Of a stretch of 64,000 nucleotides of DNA, positions 36,840 through 45,168 are shown piece by piece. This stretch comes from Achromobacter aegrifaciens (lineage in GTDB: Bacteria; Pseudomonadota; Gammaproteobacteria; Burkholderiales; Burkholderiaceae_B). The stretch's first letter is position 1; each line of letters opens with the position of its first letter. The position numbers and the translations under genes are program-made. The notes beneath the pieces were generated by a model, which saw nothing but the letters and a program-made list of their open reading frames with translations, was not told the origin of the DNA and searched no databases. The stretch is from contig NZ_CADIJY010000003.1 of the NCBI RefSeq assembly GCF_902859735.1, positions 372,001 through 436,000 of the forward strand, given 5' to 3'.

Positions 36840-37922
36840 ATGAAACACTACAAAGGCCTCAAGGCCTTGGCAGCGCTCGTGATCGGGTGCTGGCTGGGGG
36901 GACCCGGACAGGCGACGGCCCAGGCCGCGCCGGCGGGCGAGGAACTGTTCACCATCCGCATCGGGCAGCAGCCACAGCGGTGGGCGCTGGAGTGGTACAT
37001 CGCCAGCGAGAAGGGATGGTGGAAGGAGGTGGGCCTGAAGCCTGAGATCTCGACCTTTGCTTCCGGCGCGGTCGAAATCGCGGCGGGCGCGTCCGGTTCA
37101 TGGGACGTGGGCGGGGCGGGCAATATTCCGTCGCTGCTGGGCGCGTCGAAGTACGGCCTGCAGACCATAGGCATCGCCGACGGCGAGGCCGCCATCATCA
37201 CGCTGATGGCCACCAAGGACCGGGCGGATGAGTACCTCAAGAACCCGGCGCTGCTCAAGGGCAAGACCATTCCGGTCACCAGCAACTCCACGGGTCAGTG
37301 GGGCGCGGCGCAATGCCTGTCACAGAAGTTCGGCCTCAAGCCCGACGACTACCGCTTCGTGAACCTGTCGCCGCCCGACATCAATGCCGCGGTAATGAGC
37401 GGCAAGTACGACATTTCCTCGGTGTGGGCGCCCAACACCTACATCCTGGAAGAGGCCATAGGCGCAAAGGTGATCTGTACTGGCGCCGAGCTGAAGATGC
37501 CTATCCACAGCTACCTGTTCACGACGCCGGCCTTCGCCAAGAAGCATCCCGACAAGGTCGCCCGCTTCCTGGCGGTTTACCTGCGCGCGGTGGCCTGGCA
37601 GCGCGCGCATCCCGAGGAGGCCAAGGCGTATCTGAAAGCCTTTTTCGGCAGCGTGGGCGTGAAGTTCCCCGACAAGTACCTGGCGCAGGAATTGCGCGAC
37701 CGTCCGGCTTTCGACCTGGCGGAGCAGACCAAGCTGTTCGCGCCGGGCCCCGGCGGGTCCTCGGAGATCGTGGAGTGGTGGAACAGCGTGGGGGAATTCA
37801 TGGTGTCCGTGGGCGTGGTCAAGAAGATCCCTGATCCCAAGACCATGGTCACGGGCAAGTATCTGCAGATGATCCAGGACGATCCCAAGCTCAGGGCCTT
37901 CGTCTCCGACGTCGCCAGGTAA
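36840..37922 (+). CDS. SsuA/NMT1-type periplasmic binding protein B
   Basis: A 360-aa exported receptor. It has a signal peptide (ending ATAQAAP), then FTIRIGQQPQRWALEWYIASEKGWW, the SsuA-like opening. NSTGQWGAAQCLS and SSVWAPNTYIL match binding protein A (30882), and both share ARFLAVYLRAV or AKFLAVYLRAV. GGAGAGAGACAG leads into the ATG. It is downstream of permease pair B and just upstream of the ATPase. The two receptors differ enough around the N-terminal lobe that they may bind different ligands, perhaps two enantiomers or two related sulfonates. Confidence 0.88.
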   Translation: MKHYKGLKALAALVIGCWLGGPGQATAQAAPAGEELFTIRIGQQPQRWALEWYIASEKGWWKEVGLKPEISTFASGAVEIAAGASGSWDVGGAGNIPSLLGASKYGLQTIGIADGEAAIITLMATKDRADEYLKNPALLKGKTIPVTSNSTGQWGAAQCLSQKFGLKPDDYRFVNLSPPDINAAVMSGKYDISSVWAPNTYILEEAIGAKVICTGAELKMPIHSYLFTTPAFAKKHPDKVARFLAVYLRAVAWQRAHPEEAKAYLKAFFGSVGVKFPDKYLAQELRDRPAFDLAEQTKLFAPGPGGSSEIVEWWNSVGEFMVSVGVVKKIPDPKTMVTGKYLQMIQDDPKLRAFVSDVAR

Positions 37923-37958
37923 GCCGGCGGCCGCGGCTCTCAACAAAGGAACGCAAGC

Positions 37959-38777
37959 ATGAGTCAGATTACTTTCGAGCGGGTGCAGCGCACTTTCAGC
38001 CGGGGCGGGGAAAGCTTCCTGGCCCTGGACGACGTGAGTTTCGAGGTGGGCGAGAGGGAGTTCGTTTCCATCGTCGGACCGTCTGGCTGCGGCAAGACCA
38101 CGCTGATGCGCATGGCAGCCGGCCTGGAGTTTCCCTCGGCCGGCAGCGTGCGGGTGGGTGGCAAGGAAGTCGAGGAACCGGGACCGGACCGCGCCGTCGT
38201 GTTCCAGCAGTTTGCGCTGTTTCCCTGGAAGACCGTGACCGAGAACATCGGCTTCGGCTTGAAGTGCAAGGGCGCCTCGCGCGAGGCGCGGGCGCGGACC
38301 GTGGCGCGCTACATCGAACTGATGGGCCTGGCGGGCTACGAGCAGGCCTATCCGCACCAGCTGTCCGGCGGGATGCAGCAGCGCGTGGCCATCGCCCGCA
38401 GCTACGCGCTGGATCCCGACGTGCTGCTGATGGACGAGCCCTTCGGCGCGCTGGACGCCCAGACCCGCGTGGTCATGCAGGAAGAACTGGTCAAGTTGTC
38501 CCGCCTCAATCCGCGCACCGTGCTGTTCATCACCCACAGCGTGGAAGAAGCGGTGTATCTGTCCGACCGCGTGGTGGTGCTGACCGGCCGCCCGGGACAG
38601 ATCAAGGAAATCATCAACGTGGCCGACGTGCGCAAGCGCGAGGACTGGGACAGCATGGAGCGGATCGAGGACGTGATGGACATGGAGGCATTCGTGCACC
38701 TGCGCACGCACATCTGGAAGCTGCTGCGGGCGCAGGAAACCGAACCGCTGGATGCCGCCCTGGCCGCGGCTCACTGA
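37959..38777 (+). CDS. SsuB/TauB-type ABC ATPase (the only one in the regulon)
   Basis: A 272-aa ATPase. Walker A is GPSGCGKTT, the Q-loop is FQQFALFPWKTV, the signature is LSGGMQQRVAIARSYA, Walker B is VLLMDEPFGALD, and the switch histidine is in ITHSVEEAV. It is the sole ATP-binding subunit for two binding-protein/permease sets (27081-31934 and 35153-37922). It therefore probably drives both importers, as shared ATPases do elsewhere. It lies 36 bp after binding protein B, and the E1 gene follows 12 bp downstream. Confidence 0.92.
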   Translation: MSQITFERVQRTFSRGGESFLALDDVSFEVGEREFVSIVGPSGCGKTTLMRMAAGLEFPSAGSVRVGGKEVEEPGPDRAVVFQQFALFPWKTVTENIGFGLKCKGASREARARTVARYIELMGLAGYEQAYPHQLSGGMQQRVAIARSYALDPDVLLMDEPFGALDAQTRVVMQEELVKLSRLNPRTVLFITHSVEEAVYLSDRVVVLTGRPGQIKEIINVADVRKREDWDSMERIEDVMDMEAFVHLRTHIWKLLRAQETEPLDAALAAAH

Positions 38778-38789
38778 AGGGAAGCGTAG

Positions 38790-41018
38790 ATGAAGCACAT
38801 CAATGAAGGCGCGGCGCCTGCCGCGAAACCCTCGCGGCTTGCCGCCCTGCACACCGACACGCCGTGGTGGCGGCTTACCGCCACCGCCGCGGATGCGGGG
38901 GCCATCGCGCCGCGCGAGATGGTCCGCATGCTGGAGCAGTTGATACTGATCCGGCGCTTCGAAGAGAAGCTGCTGAAGCTCAGCGTGGCCGGCATCCTGC
39001 ATGGTCCGGCGCATTCCAGCATCGGCCAGGACGGCGGCGCCGTGGGCGCCATGTCGGCGCTGGAGTCGGCCGACAAGATCAACGGCACCCACCGCATGCA
39101 CCACCAGTTTCTTGCCAAGGCGCTGAACCACGCCACACCGGCGGACTATTCGCCGTTGGACTCGGAAACGCTGGATTCGCACCGTGAGGTGGTCTACCGG
39201 ACCTATGCCGAGATCCTGGGCCTGACGCCTGGCTATTGCGGCGGCCGTGGCGGTTCCATGCATCTGCGCTATCCCGAGGCCGGCATCTATGGGTCCAACG
39301 CCATCGTGGGCGGCAATCCGTCGCATGCGGTGGGTTACGCCTTTGCCGACAAGCTGCGCGGCCGCGACCATGTGTCGGTGGCCTTCTTCGGCGACGGCGC
39401 CATGCAGAGCGGGGCGGCCTACGAGGCCATGAACCTTGCGGCGCTCTACAACACGCCCACTATTTTCTTCGTGGAAAACAACCTGTACGCCGTGTCCACC
39501 CACGTGTCGGAACAGACCCGCGAAACCCGCTTGTCGGCGCGCGGCCTGTCCCTGGGCGTGCCGGCGATAGAATTCGACGGCATGGACGTGGTCGCTGCGC
39601 GCCTGGCCATGCAGGAAGCCCGGGCCATCATCCGCCGCGACGGCGGGCCGGTGCTGCTGGAGGCGCAGACCTACCGCTACCTGCACCAGTCGGGCGCGCT
39701 GAAGGGCAGCGCCTTCCGCTACCGCGACAAGGACGAGGAAGAAGCCTGGGGCGCGCGCGATCCCATTTCGACGTTTCCCGAGCAGCTGAAGTCGCTGGGC
39801 CTGATCGACGATGCCGGCATCGCCCGCCTGGAGCGCCGCGCGGAAGAACTGATAGACGGCGCGCTAGGGCGGCTGCTGGAGCACTACGGCGACGAGGCGG
39901 CGCAACGCATCCGGCCCGAACTGTGGCCGGACCCGGCCAGCGTGGACAGCGGCATCCGCGGCAACCTGGGCGAACTCGCCGGTCAGCGCGCCATCGAGCT
40001 GGAGGAGCAGACGCCAGCGAGTCTGGCGGACGCCAAGTTCCAGGACGTGATTTCGCGCGCCATGCTGCTGAACATGCAGCGCGACGACGGCATCTTCATC
40101 CTGGGGGAGGATGTGCATCGCCTGAAAGGCGGCACGGCTGGCGCTACCAAGGACATCGGCGACCATTTTCCGGAACGCCTCATCGGCACGCCCATCTGCG
40201 AGAACGGCTTCACCGGCCTGGCGCTGGGCGCGGCGTTGAACGGCATGCGGCCGGTGGTGGAGATCATGTACCCCGACTTCGCGCTGGTGGCGGCGGATCA
40301 GCTGTTCAACCAGATCGCCAAGGTGCGCCACATGTTCGGCGGCAAATTCGCGGTGCCGGTGCTGGTGCGCAGCCGGGTCACGGCGGGCACCGGCTACGGT
40401 TCGCAGCATTCCATGGACGCCAGCGGCCTGTTTGCCCAGTATCCAGGGTGGCGCATCCTGGCGCCGTCGCGTCCCTACGATTACATCGGCCTGCTCAATG
40501 CCGCGCTGCGCTGCGACGATCCGGTCCTGATGGTGGAATACAACGACCTGTTCAAGACGGTGGGCAAGGTGCCGGCCGAGGACTGGGACTACATCGTGCC
40601 CATCGGCCGGGCCCGGGTGGCGCGTGAGGGCACGCGCTGCACCATCCTGACCTATGGCGTCATGGTCGAGGTCTGCTGCCAGGCGGCGGAGCGCACGGGC
40701 ATCGATGCCCAGGTGATAGACCTGCGCACGCTGGATCCGCTGGGCATCGATTGGGACACCATCGCGGCCGGCGTCAAGCGTACGCAGGCGCTGATGATCG
40801 TGGAGCAGACTACCCGCGGCACCTCGATCGGCTCGCGGGTCGCGAGCGAGGCGCAGTCGAGGCTGTTCGACTGGCTGGACCACGAGATCGTGCACGTCAC
40901 GGGCGCCAATTCCTCGCCCGTGGTCTCCAAGGTGCTGGAGCGCGCCGCGCTGGCGGACGCGCAGGCCGTGGAGACGGCCCTGAAATCCATGGACAGCCGC
41001 CGCGGCGGCGCCCGCTGA
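38790..41018 (+). CDS. Thiamine-diphosphate dehydrogenase E1, alpha and beta fused
   Basis: A 742-aa fused E1 of a 2-oxoacid/acetoin dehydrogenase complex. The alpha part (about 35-390) has GGRGGSMHL and the thiamine motif GDG at 201-203 ending in VENN near 229. The beta part starts near residue 410 (SLADAKFQDVISRAML), with LGEDVHRLKGGTAGATK and GTGYGSQHSMD. It should decarboxylate or cleave a 2-oxo compound and pass the acyl group to the lipoyl domain of the E2 at 41556. The closest complexes are acetoin dehydrogenases. GAAGGGAAG precedes the ATG. There is no E3 gene here, so a housekeeping dihydrolipoamide dehydrogenase must serve it. Confidence 0.88.
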   Translation: MKHINEGAAPAAKPSRLAALHTDTPWWRLTATAADAGAIAPREMVRMLEQLILIRRFEEKLLKLSVAGILHGPAHSSIGQDGGAVGAMSALESADKINGTHRMHHQFLAKALNHATPADYSPLDSETLDSHREVVYRTYAEILGLTPGYCGGRGGSMHLRYPEAGIYGSNAIVGGNPSHAVGYAFADKLRGRDHVSVAFFGDGAMQSGAAYEAMNLAALYNTPTIFFVENNLYAVSTHVSEQTRETRLSARGLSLGVPAIEFDGMDVVAARLAMQEARAIIRRDGGPVLLEAQTYRYLHQSGALKGSAFRYRDKDEEEAWGARDPISTFPEQLKSLGLIDDAGIARLERRAEELIDGALGRLLEHYGDEAAQRIRPELWPDPASVDSGIRGNLGELAGQRAIELEEQTPASLADAKFQDVISRAMLLNMQRDDGIFILGEDVHRLKGGTAGATKDIGDHFPERLIGTPICENGFTGLALGAALNGMRPVVEIMYPDFALVAADQLFNQIAKVRHMFGGKFAVPVLVRSRVTAGTGYGSQHSMDASGLFAQYPGWRILAPSRPYDYIGLLNAALRCDDPVLMVEYNDLFKTVGKVPAEDWDYIVPIGRARVAREGTRCTILTYGVMVEVCCQAAERTGIDAQVIDLRTLDPLGIDWDTIAAGVKRTQALMIVEQTTRGTSIGSRVASEAQSRLFDWLDHEIVHVTGANSSPVVSKVLERAALADAQAVETALKSMDSRRGGAR

Positions 41019-41041
41019 ACCGGACGCCATCGGAGAGAAAA

Positions 41042-41494
41042 ATGCTCAAAGACAAACTGCTTGCCACGCATCACACGGCTGTCTGCGTCAATGATTTCGA
41101 ACGCGCGCGCAATTTCTACACCGGCTTTCTTGGCTTCGAGCTGGAGGGCGAGATGGACCACCGCAGCGAGCCTGCGCTGGGCGAAGTGGTCGGCCTGCCG
41201 GGCGCGACCATACGCTGGGCCATGCTGCGCCACGGCGAACACCGGGTGGAACTGTTCAAGTACTACACGCCGGACGGCGACAGGCAGCCGCGCCGCCAAT
41301 GCGATTTCGGCTACAGCCACATGGCGTTCGAGGTGGAGGACGTGGATGCCGTATACGAGCAGGCCACGCGCGCCGGCTATGAAAGCGTGTCTTCGCCGCG
41401 CGTCATGCGGCAAGGGCGCACCAAGGTGTTCTATCTGATGGAGCCTGAAGGCGCCATCACGGAGTTCATCCAGTTCATGAATCCGGCGGCCTGA
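41042..41494 (+). CDS. VOC-family protein between E1 and E2
   Basis: A 150-aa vicinal-oxygen-chelate protein. The opening is HHTAVCVNDFERARNFYTGFLGFEL; the second repeat has FGYSHMAFEVEDVDAVYEQA, and the end is FYLMEPEGAITEFIQF. The metal-ligand residues H11 (HHTA), E in VELFKYY, H in YSHMAF and E in ITEFIQ are all present. GGAGAG precedes the ATG. Sitting between E1 and E2, it probably acts on the same intermediate, for example as an isomerase, epimerase or dioxygenase that shapes the substrate for the thiamine enzyme. That role is inferred. Confidence 0.85.
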   Translation: MLKDKLLATHHTAVCVNDFERARNFYTGFLGFELEGEMDHRSEPALGEVVGLPGATIRWAMLRHGEHRVELFKYYTPDGDRQPRRQCDFGYSHMAFEVEDVDAVYEQATRAGYESVSSPRVMRQGRTKVFYLMEPEGAITEFIQFMNPAA

Positions 41495-41555
41495 CGCCGC
41501 GCTGCGTCACGCTCCGCCGGCCGGGGCGCGCGCATCGATCTTCTGAGGAACAAGC

Positions 41556-42926
41556 ATGACGAGAACGCTGGATATGGTCGTCCCGCCGACGGGCGAGGCC
41601 CTGGACGCCGCCCGCCTGGTCGCCTGGATCGTGGCGCCTGGCCAGGCCTTCAAGACGGGGGACGTGCTGGTCGAAATCGAGACCGACAAGTCCATCATCG
41701 AGGTGCCCGCGCACGACGACGGGATCATGGTGGAGCATCTGGTCGCGGTGGACGGCATCGTCAACGCGGATACGGTGATCGCACGCGTGCAGATGGAAGG
41801 CGAGGCTGCGCCGGCGGCGAGTGCTGCCGGCGTGCCGGCTCAACCCACAGCGGCAACGCCTGCGGCGGCCGCTGCCGCCCCGGCCGCCGCGCGGGCGCCG
41901 GCGGCGTCGCCGTCGTTGGTGCGTCCACTCGCGCAGCCTTCAGGAGCGCGCAAGTTCGCCACCCCTGCCGCCCGCCGCGTCGCGGCCGAGCGCGGTATCG
42001 CGTTGGACGCGGTTGCGGGGACCGGGCCCAACGGTCGCGTGACGGTGGCGGATGTCGGCCTGGCAAGCGGCAACGGACGGGAGGGCATGCTGGCCCGCGG
42101 CGCGCCAGGAGCAAAGCGCGAGGACTGGGCGGCTACCCGCCATGGCGAGATACGGTTCACGGTGTGGGAGGGCAGCCGTCCGGACAGCCAGACGGCGGTG
42201 CTGATCCACGGCATGTTCGGCGATCGCGACGCCTGGGCCAGCCTGGCGCATGCGCTCAGCCGCGCCGGACTGCGCGTGCTGGCGATGGATCTTCCTTGCC
42301 ATGGCGCCACGCGTTCGCAGGCCACGCGCTTCGAGCATATCGTCGATGCGGTGGCCGACACGGTCGCATCCCAGTGCATCGGCTCCGTGAACCTGATCGG
42401 CCATTCTTTTGGCGCAGCGGTGGCGGCCCGGGCGGCGTCCCGCCCCGGCATGGCCGTGGACAGCCTGGTGCTGATCGCGCCGGTCGGCCTGGGCACTGAA
42501 ATCGACCAGAGCTTTCTGACGGGCATGACGCATGCCGGCACCAACGAAGCGGCACAGCGCGAGCTGCAGAAACTCACCGTCTCCGGCATGACGCCGTCGG
42601 GAAACTTCATCGACGCCCTGCGCCAGAGCACGCAGGCGCGGCGCGAGCCCCTGATCGAGCTATGCCGGGAAGTAGGCTGGAACGGCGTGCAGCAACTGAG
42701 CATCGCGGCCGACCTGGCCAGCCTGCAATGCCGCTGCACGCTGATCCACGGCCGGCGCGACGCCGTCATCCCATGGCGCCACGCGCTGAACGCACCGGCC
42801 AGGACCGCGTTGCACCTGCTGCCGGATGCCGGCCACATGCCGCAATGGGAGGCGGGGAAGCTGGTGGCGGATATCGTGTTGGAGGCTTTCAACCGCCAGG
42901 CACCAGCGTCTCCATATGCTTGTTGA
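41556..42926 (+). CDS. AcoC-like E2: lipoyl domain, E3-binding domain and alpha/beta hydrolase
   Basis: A 456-aa modular protein. Residues 1-80 are a lipoyl domain (K45 in IETDKSII). An Ala/Pro linker follows (80-130), then a peripheral-subunit-binding domain (~132-168: FATPAARRVAAERGI, GTGPNGRV). The C-terminal part is an alpha/beta hydrolase with S284 (GHSFGA), D402 and H427 as the triad. The normal acyltransferase domain with HxxxD is absent. AcoC of acetoin dehydrogenase has this layout. It accepts the acyl group from the E1 encoded at 38790. It overlaps the convergent LysR gene by 38 bases. Confidence 0.88.
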   Translation: MTRTLDMVVPPTGEALDAARLVAWIVAPGQAFKTGDVLVEIETDKSIIEVPAHDDGIMVEHLVAVDGIVNADTVIARVQMEGEAAPAASAAGVPAQPTAATPAAAAAAPAAARAPAASPSLVRPLAQPSGARKFATPAARRVAAERGIALDAVAGTGPNGRVTVADVGLASGNGREGMLARGAPGAKREDWAATRHGEIRFTVWEGSRPDSQTAVLIHGMFGDRDAWASLAHALSRAGLRVLAMDLPCHGATRSQATRFEHIVDAVADTVASQCIGSVNLIGHSFGAAVAARAASRPGMAVDSLVLIAPVGLGTEIDQSFLTGMTHAGTNEAAQRELQKLTVSGMTPSGNFIDALRQSTQARREPLIELCREVGWNGVQQLSIAADLASLQCRCTLIHGRRDAVIPWRHALNAPARTALHLLPDAGHMPQWEAGKLVADIVLEAFNRQAPASPYAC

Positions 42927-43800
42927 AGCGTTCGCCTTCCACCATCAGCCAGTCGCAGAAGGTCTTCAGCAAGCGGTCGTGGCGGCGCTCTTCGCGGATG
43001 ATGAGGAAATAGCCCGGCGACTGCACCGTCAGCGGGCCGAAGGGCGCCAGCAGCCGGCCGTCCTCGATGTCGCTGGCCACCAGCGATGAATAGCCTATGG
43101 TCATGCCCAGCCCGTCGAGTGCGGCCTGGAGGGCGAAGTACAGGTGTTCGAGCTCCAGCGATTCGGCCGGCACGACCCGGCTGTGCTGCACGCTGGCCAG
43201 CCAGTCGTTCCAGGCGCTACGCCGCGCGCGGCAGTGCAGGAAGGTGTGGCGCGACAGGTCGGTGATGCGTTCCAGCGGCAGCCGCTGCAGGAGGCCGGGC
43301 GCGCATACGGGAAAGAAGCTCTCGTTCAGCACTCGGCGCTTGTAGAGGCCGGGGGTGGGCTCGGCCTCGCGCCGGATCACCACGTCCAGATTCGCGGGCA
43401 GGCGGCTGAAGGGCTCCAGTCCGGTGGATATCTCCACCTCCACCTCGGGATACTGCTCACGGAACCGGGCCAGCCGGGGAAACAGCCAGCGCATGGTGAA
43501 GGTGGGCAGGGCATTGACCCGCAGCACCTCGCGCGAACGCAGGCTGCGCGAGGCCGAGGCGATGGCGTCCAGCGCCGGGCTGATGGTGTCCAGATAGAGC
43601 CGGCCCTGATCCGTCAGTTCGATCTTCTTGCCCAGGCGGCGGAACAGCTTCACACCCAACCAGTCTTCCAGCGCCTTGATCTGATGGCTGATGGCGCCAT
43701 GCGTGACGGATAGCTCGTCCGCGGCCTGGGTGAAGCTCAACTGGCGGCCCGCCGATTCGAAGGCGCGGATGGACGTCAGCGGCGGCAGTCTGGGTTTCAT
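42889..43800 (-). CDS. LysR-family regulator (GcvA-like) of the CoA-transferase operon
   Basis: A 303-aa LysR-type regulator of the GcvA-like branch. The N-terminal helix-turn-helix is PPLTSIRAFESAGRQLSFTQAADELSVTHGAISHQIKALE. It is divergent from the CoA-transferase/fusion/Bug operon, its likely target. Two copies of a TGTGAA-x-TTA-x-CTCAC element flank the intergenic region, one overlapping its own start codon. The C-terminal 38 bases overlap the convergent E2 gene, so it belongs with the rightward operon after it, not with the LacI regulon before it. Confidence 0.9.
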   Translation of the reverse strand: MKPRLPPLTSIRAFESAGRQLSFTQAADELSVTHGAISHQIKALEDWLGVKLFRRLGKKIELTDQGRLYLDTISPALDAIASASRSLRSREVLRVNALPTFTMRWLFPRLARFREQYPEVEVEISTGLEPFSRLPANLDVVIRREAEPTPGLYKRRVLNESFFPVCAPGLLQRLPLERITDLSRHTFLHCRARRSAWNDWLASVQHSRVVPAESLELEHLYFALQAALDGLGMTIGYSSLVASDIEDGRLLAPFGPLTVQSPGYFLIIREERRHDRLLKTFCDWLMVEGERFNKHMETLVPGG

Positions 43801-43818
43801 TGTGAAATTACCTCACAA
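43800..43818. promoter_or_regulatory. TTGTGA-N7-TCACAA inverted repeat, LysR site 1
   Basis: A perfect 6-bp inverted repeat with a 7-bp spacer, overlapping the LysR start codon. It is repeated at 43924 with 14 of 19 bases the same. Autorepression is the likely role. Confidence 0.55.
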
Positions 43819-43923
43819 CAGTCGCTAGAAATGATGCCTGGCCCCGGCGTCCGCCCCGTGCTGGAATACGCCGCAAGGTTGCATACCGGGAAATCGGGGC
43901 GGCGGATGCCGTCCCGGAACACG

Positions 43924-43942
43924 CTGTGAATTTAACTCACCG
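43924..43942. promoter_or_regulatory. TGTGA-N7-TCAC repeat, LysR site 2
   Basis: A second copy of the site, 124 bp from the first, ending 15 bp before the CoA-transferase start codon. Its position near the ribosome-binding region suits repression of the operon. Confidence 0.5.
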
Positions 43943-43956
43943 GAAAGGGAGCAGGC

Positions 43957-45168
43957 ATGCTGCAGGGCAAGGTCATACTGGATCTGACGTGGGTGCTGGG
44001 CGGGCCGTTTGCCGGCCAATTGCTGGCGCAACTGGGTGCCGAGGTCATCAAGGTCGAACCGGTGGGCGGCGATTACGCGCGCTCGGTGCCTCCCGTTTCC
44101 GACGTGCAGGATTCGCCGTTCTTCCTGTCGGTGAACCGGGGCAAGCGCAGCGTGGCGCTGGATCTGAAGCATCCTTTGGGCCGCCAGGCGTTCCAGGATC
44201 TGGTGCGCGAGGCGGATGCGGTGATCTATGGCTTCGCCTCGGACGTGCCGGCACGGCTGGGACTGGATCACGACACCCTGGCCGCAATCAATCCGCGCAT
44301 CGTGGTCGGCCAGCTGATCGGGCTGGACGACCGAGGTCCCTATGCAGGCGCGCCAGCGTTCGACCTGATGCTGCAGGCCATGTCGGGTTTGATGAGCATC
44401 ACGGGGGAGGCCGGCGGCAAGCCGGTGCGCGTCGGTTATCAGGTGGCGGATCTGGCGGGCGGGCTGTACCTGGCGCTGGGTGTCGCCGCTGCGCTGGTGC
44501 AGGCGCAGGCCAGCGGTGTGGGAGAGCAGGTGCAGGTGTCGCTGTTCGATGCGCAGATGGCCATGCTGACCTGGCAGGCCCAGGGCTATCTGCAGGGCGG
44601 TCCCGTGCCGCGCGCCAGCGGGGCGCGTCACGGCATGATCGCGCCCAGCGACATTTACCGCACGTCGGACGGGCGCTGGATCGCCTTGGCGCCCACCGGC
44701 GATGCGTTCTGGCAGGCCTTGTGCGCCGCGATCGGGCTGCCGGAACTGGCCACGGACGCCCGCTACGCCACGCCCGCGGCGCGCGTGGCCAACGTGGATG
44801 CGCTGACCGAGGCCTTGTCAGGCGCCATCGGCGCGCGCAGCGCGCAGGAATGGCTGGATATCTTCGAGGCGCGGCGCGTGCCCGCCGCGCTGGTGTTGGG
44901 CGTGGACGAGGCGCTGGCGCATCCGTTGGCGGCGTCGCGCGGCATGGTGGAAGAGGTGGCCAGGCCGCAAGGCGGCGAGCCCGTGCGCATGCTCGGCAAT
45001 CCCTTCAAGTTCGCAGGCCAGCCGCAGCTGGACTATCCGCCGGCCCTGGGGCAGGACACCGAGGCGTTGCTGCGCGCCATGGCGGGTTATGACGACGCCA
45101 GCCTGGCCGCCTTGCAGGCGGCGGGCGTGATCCGGACTGTCGCCGCGACAGCGGGAGCAATGCAATGA
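43957..45168 (+). CDS. Class III CoA-transferase (CaiB/BaiF family)
   Basis: A 403-aa formyl-CoA-transferase-like enzyme. The opening is [48 protein letters not shown] and the nucleophile region [14 protein letters not shown] follow. [14 protein letters not shown] is a typical dimer-loop segment. It moves CoA between carboxylic acids in the cytoplasm, activating the operon's substrate without ATP. GGGAGCAGGC leads to the ATG. It overlaps the next gene by four bases (ATGA), so the CoA ester is probably handed to the acyl-CoA dehydrogenase/AcuI fusion. Confidence 0.92.
   Translation: MLQGKVILDLTWVLGGPFAGQLLAQLGAEVIKVEPVGGDYARSVPPVSDVQDSPFFLSVNRGKRSVALDLKHPLGRQAFQDLVREADAVIYGFASDVPARLGLDHDTLAAINPRIVVGQLIGLDDRGPYAGAPAFDLMLQAMSGLMSITGEAGGKPVRVGYQVADLAGGLYLALGVAAALVQAQASGVGEQVQVSLFDAQMAMLTWQAQGYLQGGPVPRASGARHGMIAPSDIYRTSDGRWIALAPTGDAFWQALCAAIGLPELATDARYATPAARVANVDALTEALSGAIGARSAQEWLDIFEARRVPAALVLGVDEALAHPLAASRGMVEEVARPQGGEPVRMLGNPFKFAGQPQLDYPPALGQDTEALLRAMAGYDDASLAALQAAGVIRTVAATAGAMQ

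Noticed and set aside
38790-41018. Housekeeping pyruvate dehydrogenase E1
   Set aside because: The fused alpha/beta layout, the AcoC-like E2 and the catabolic operon argue against a central-metabolism enzyme.
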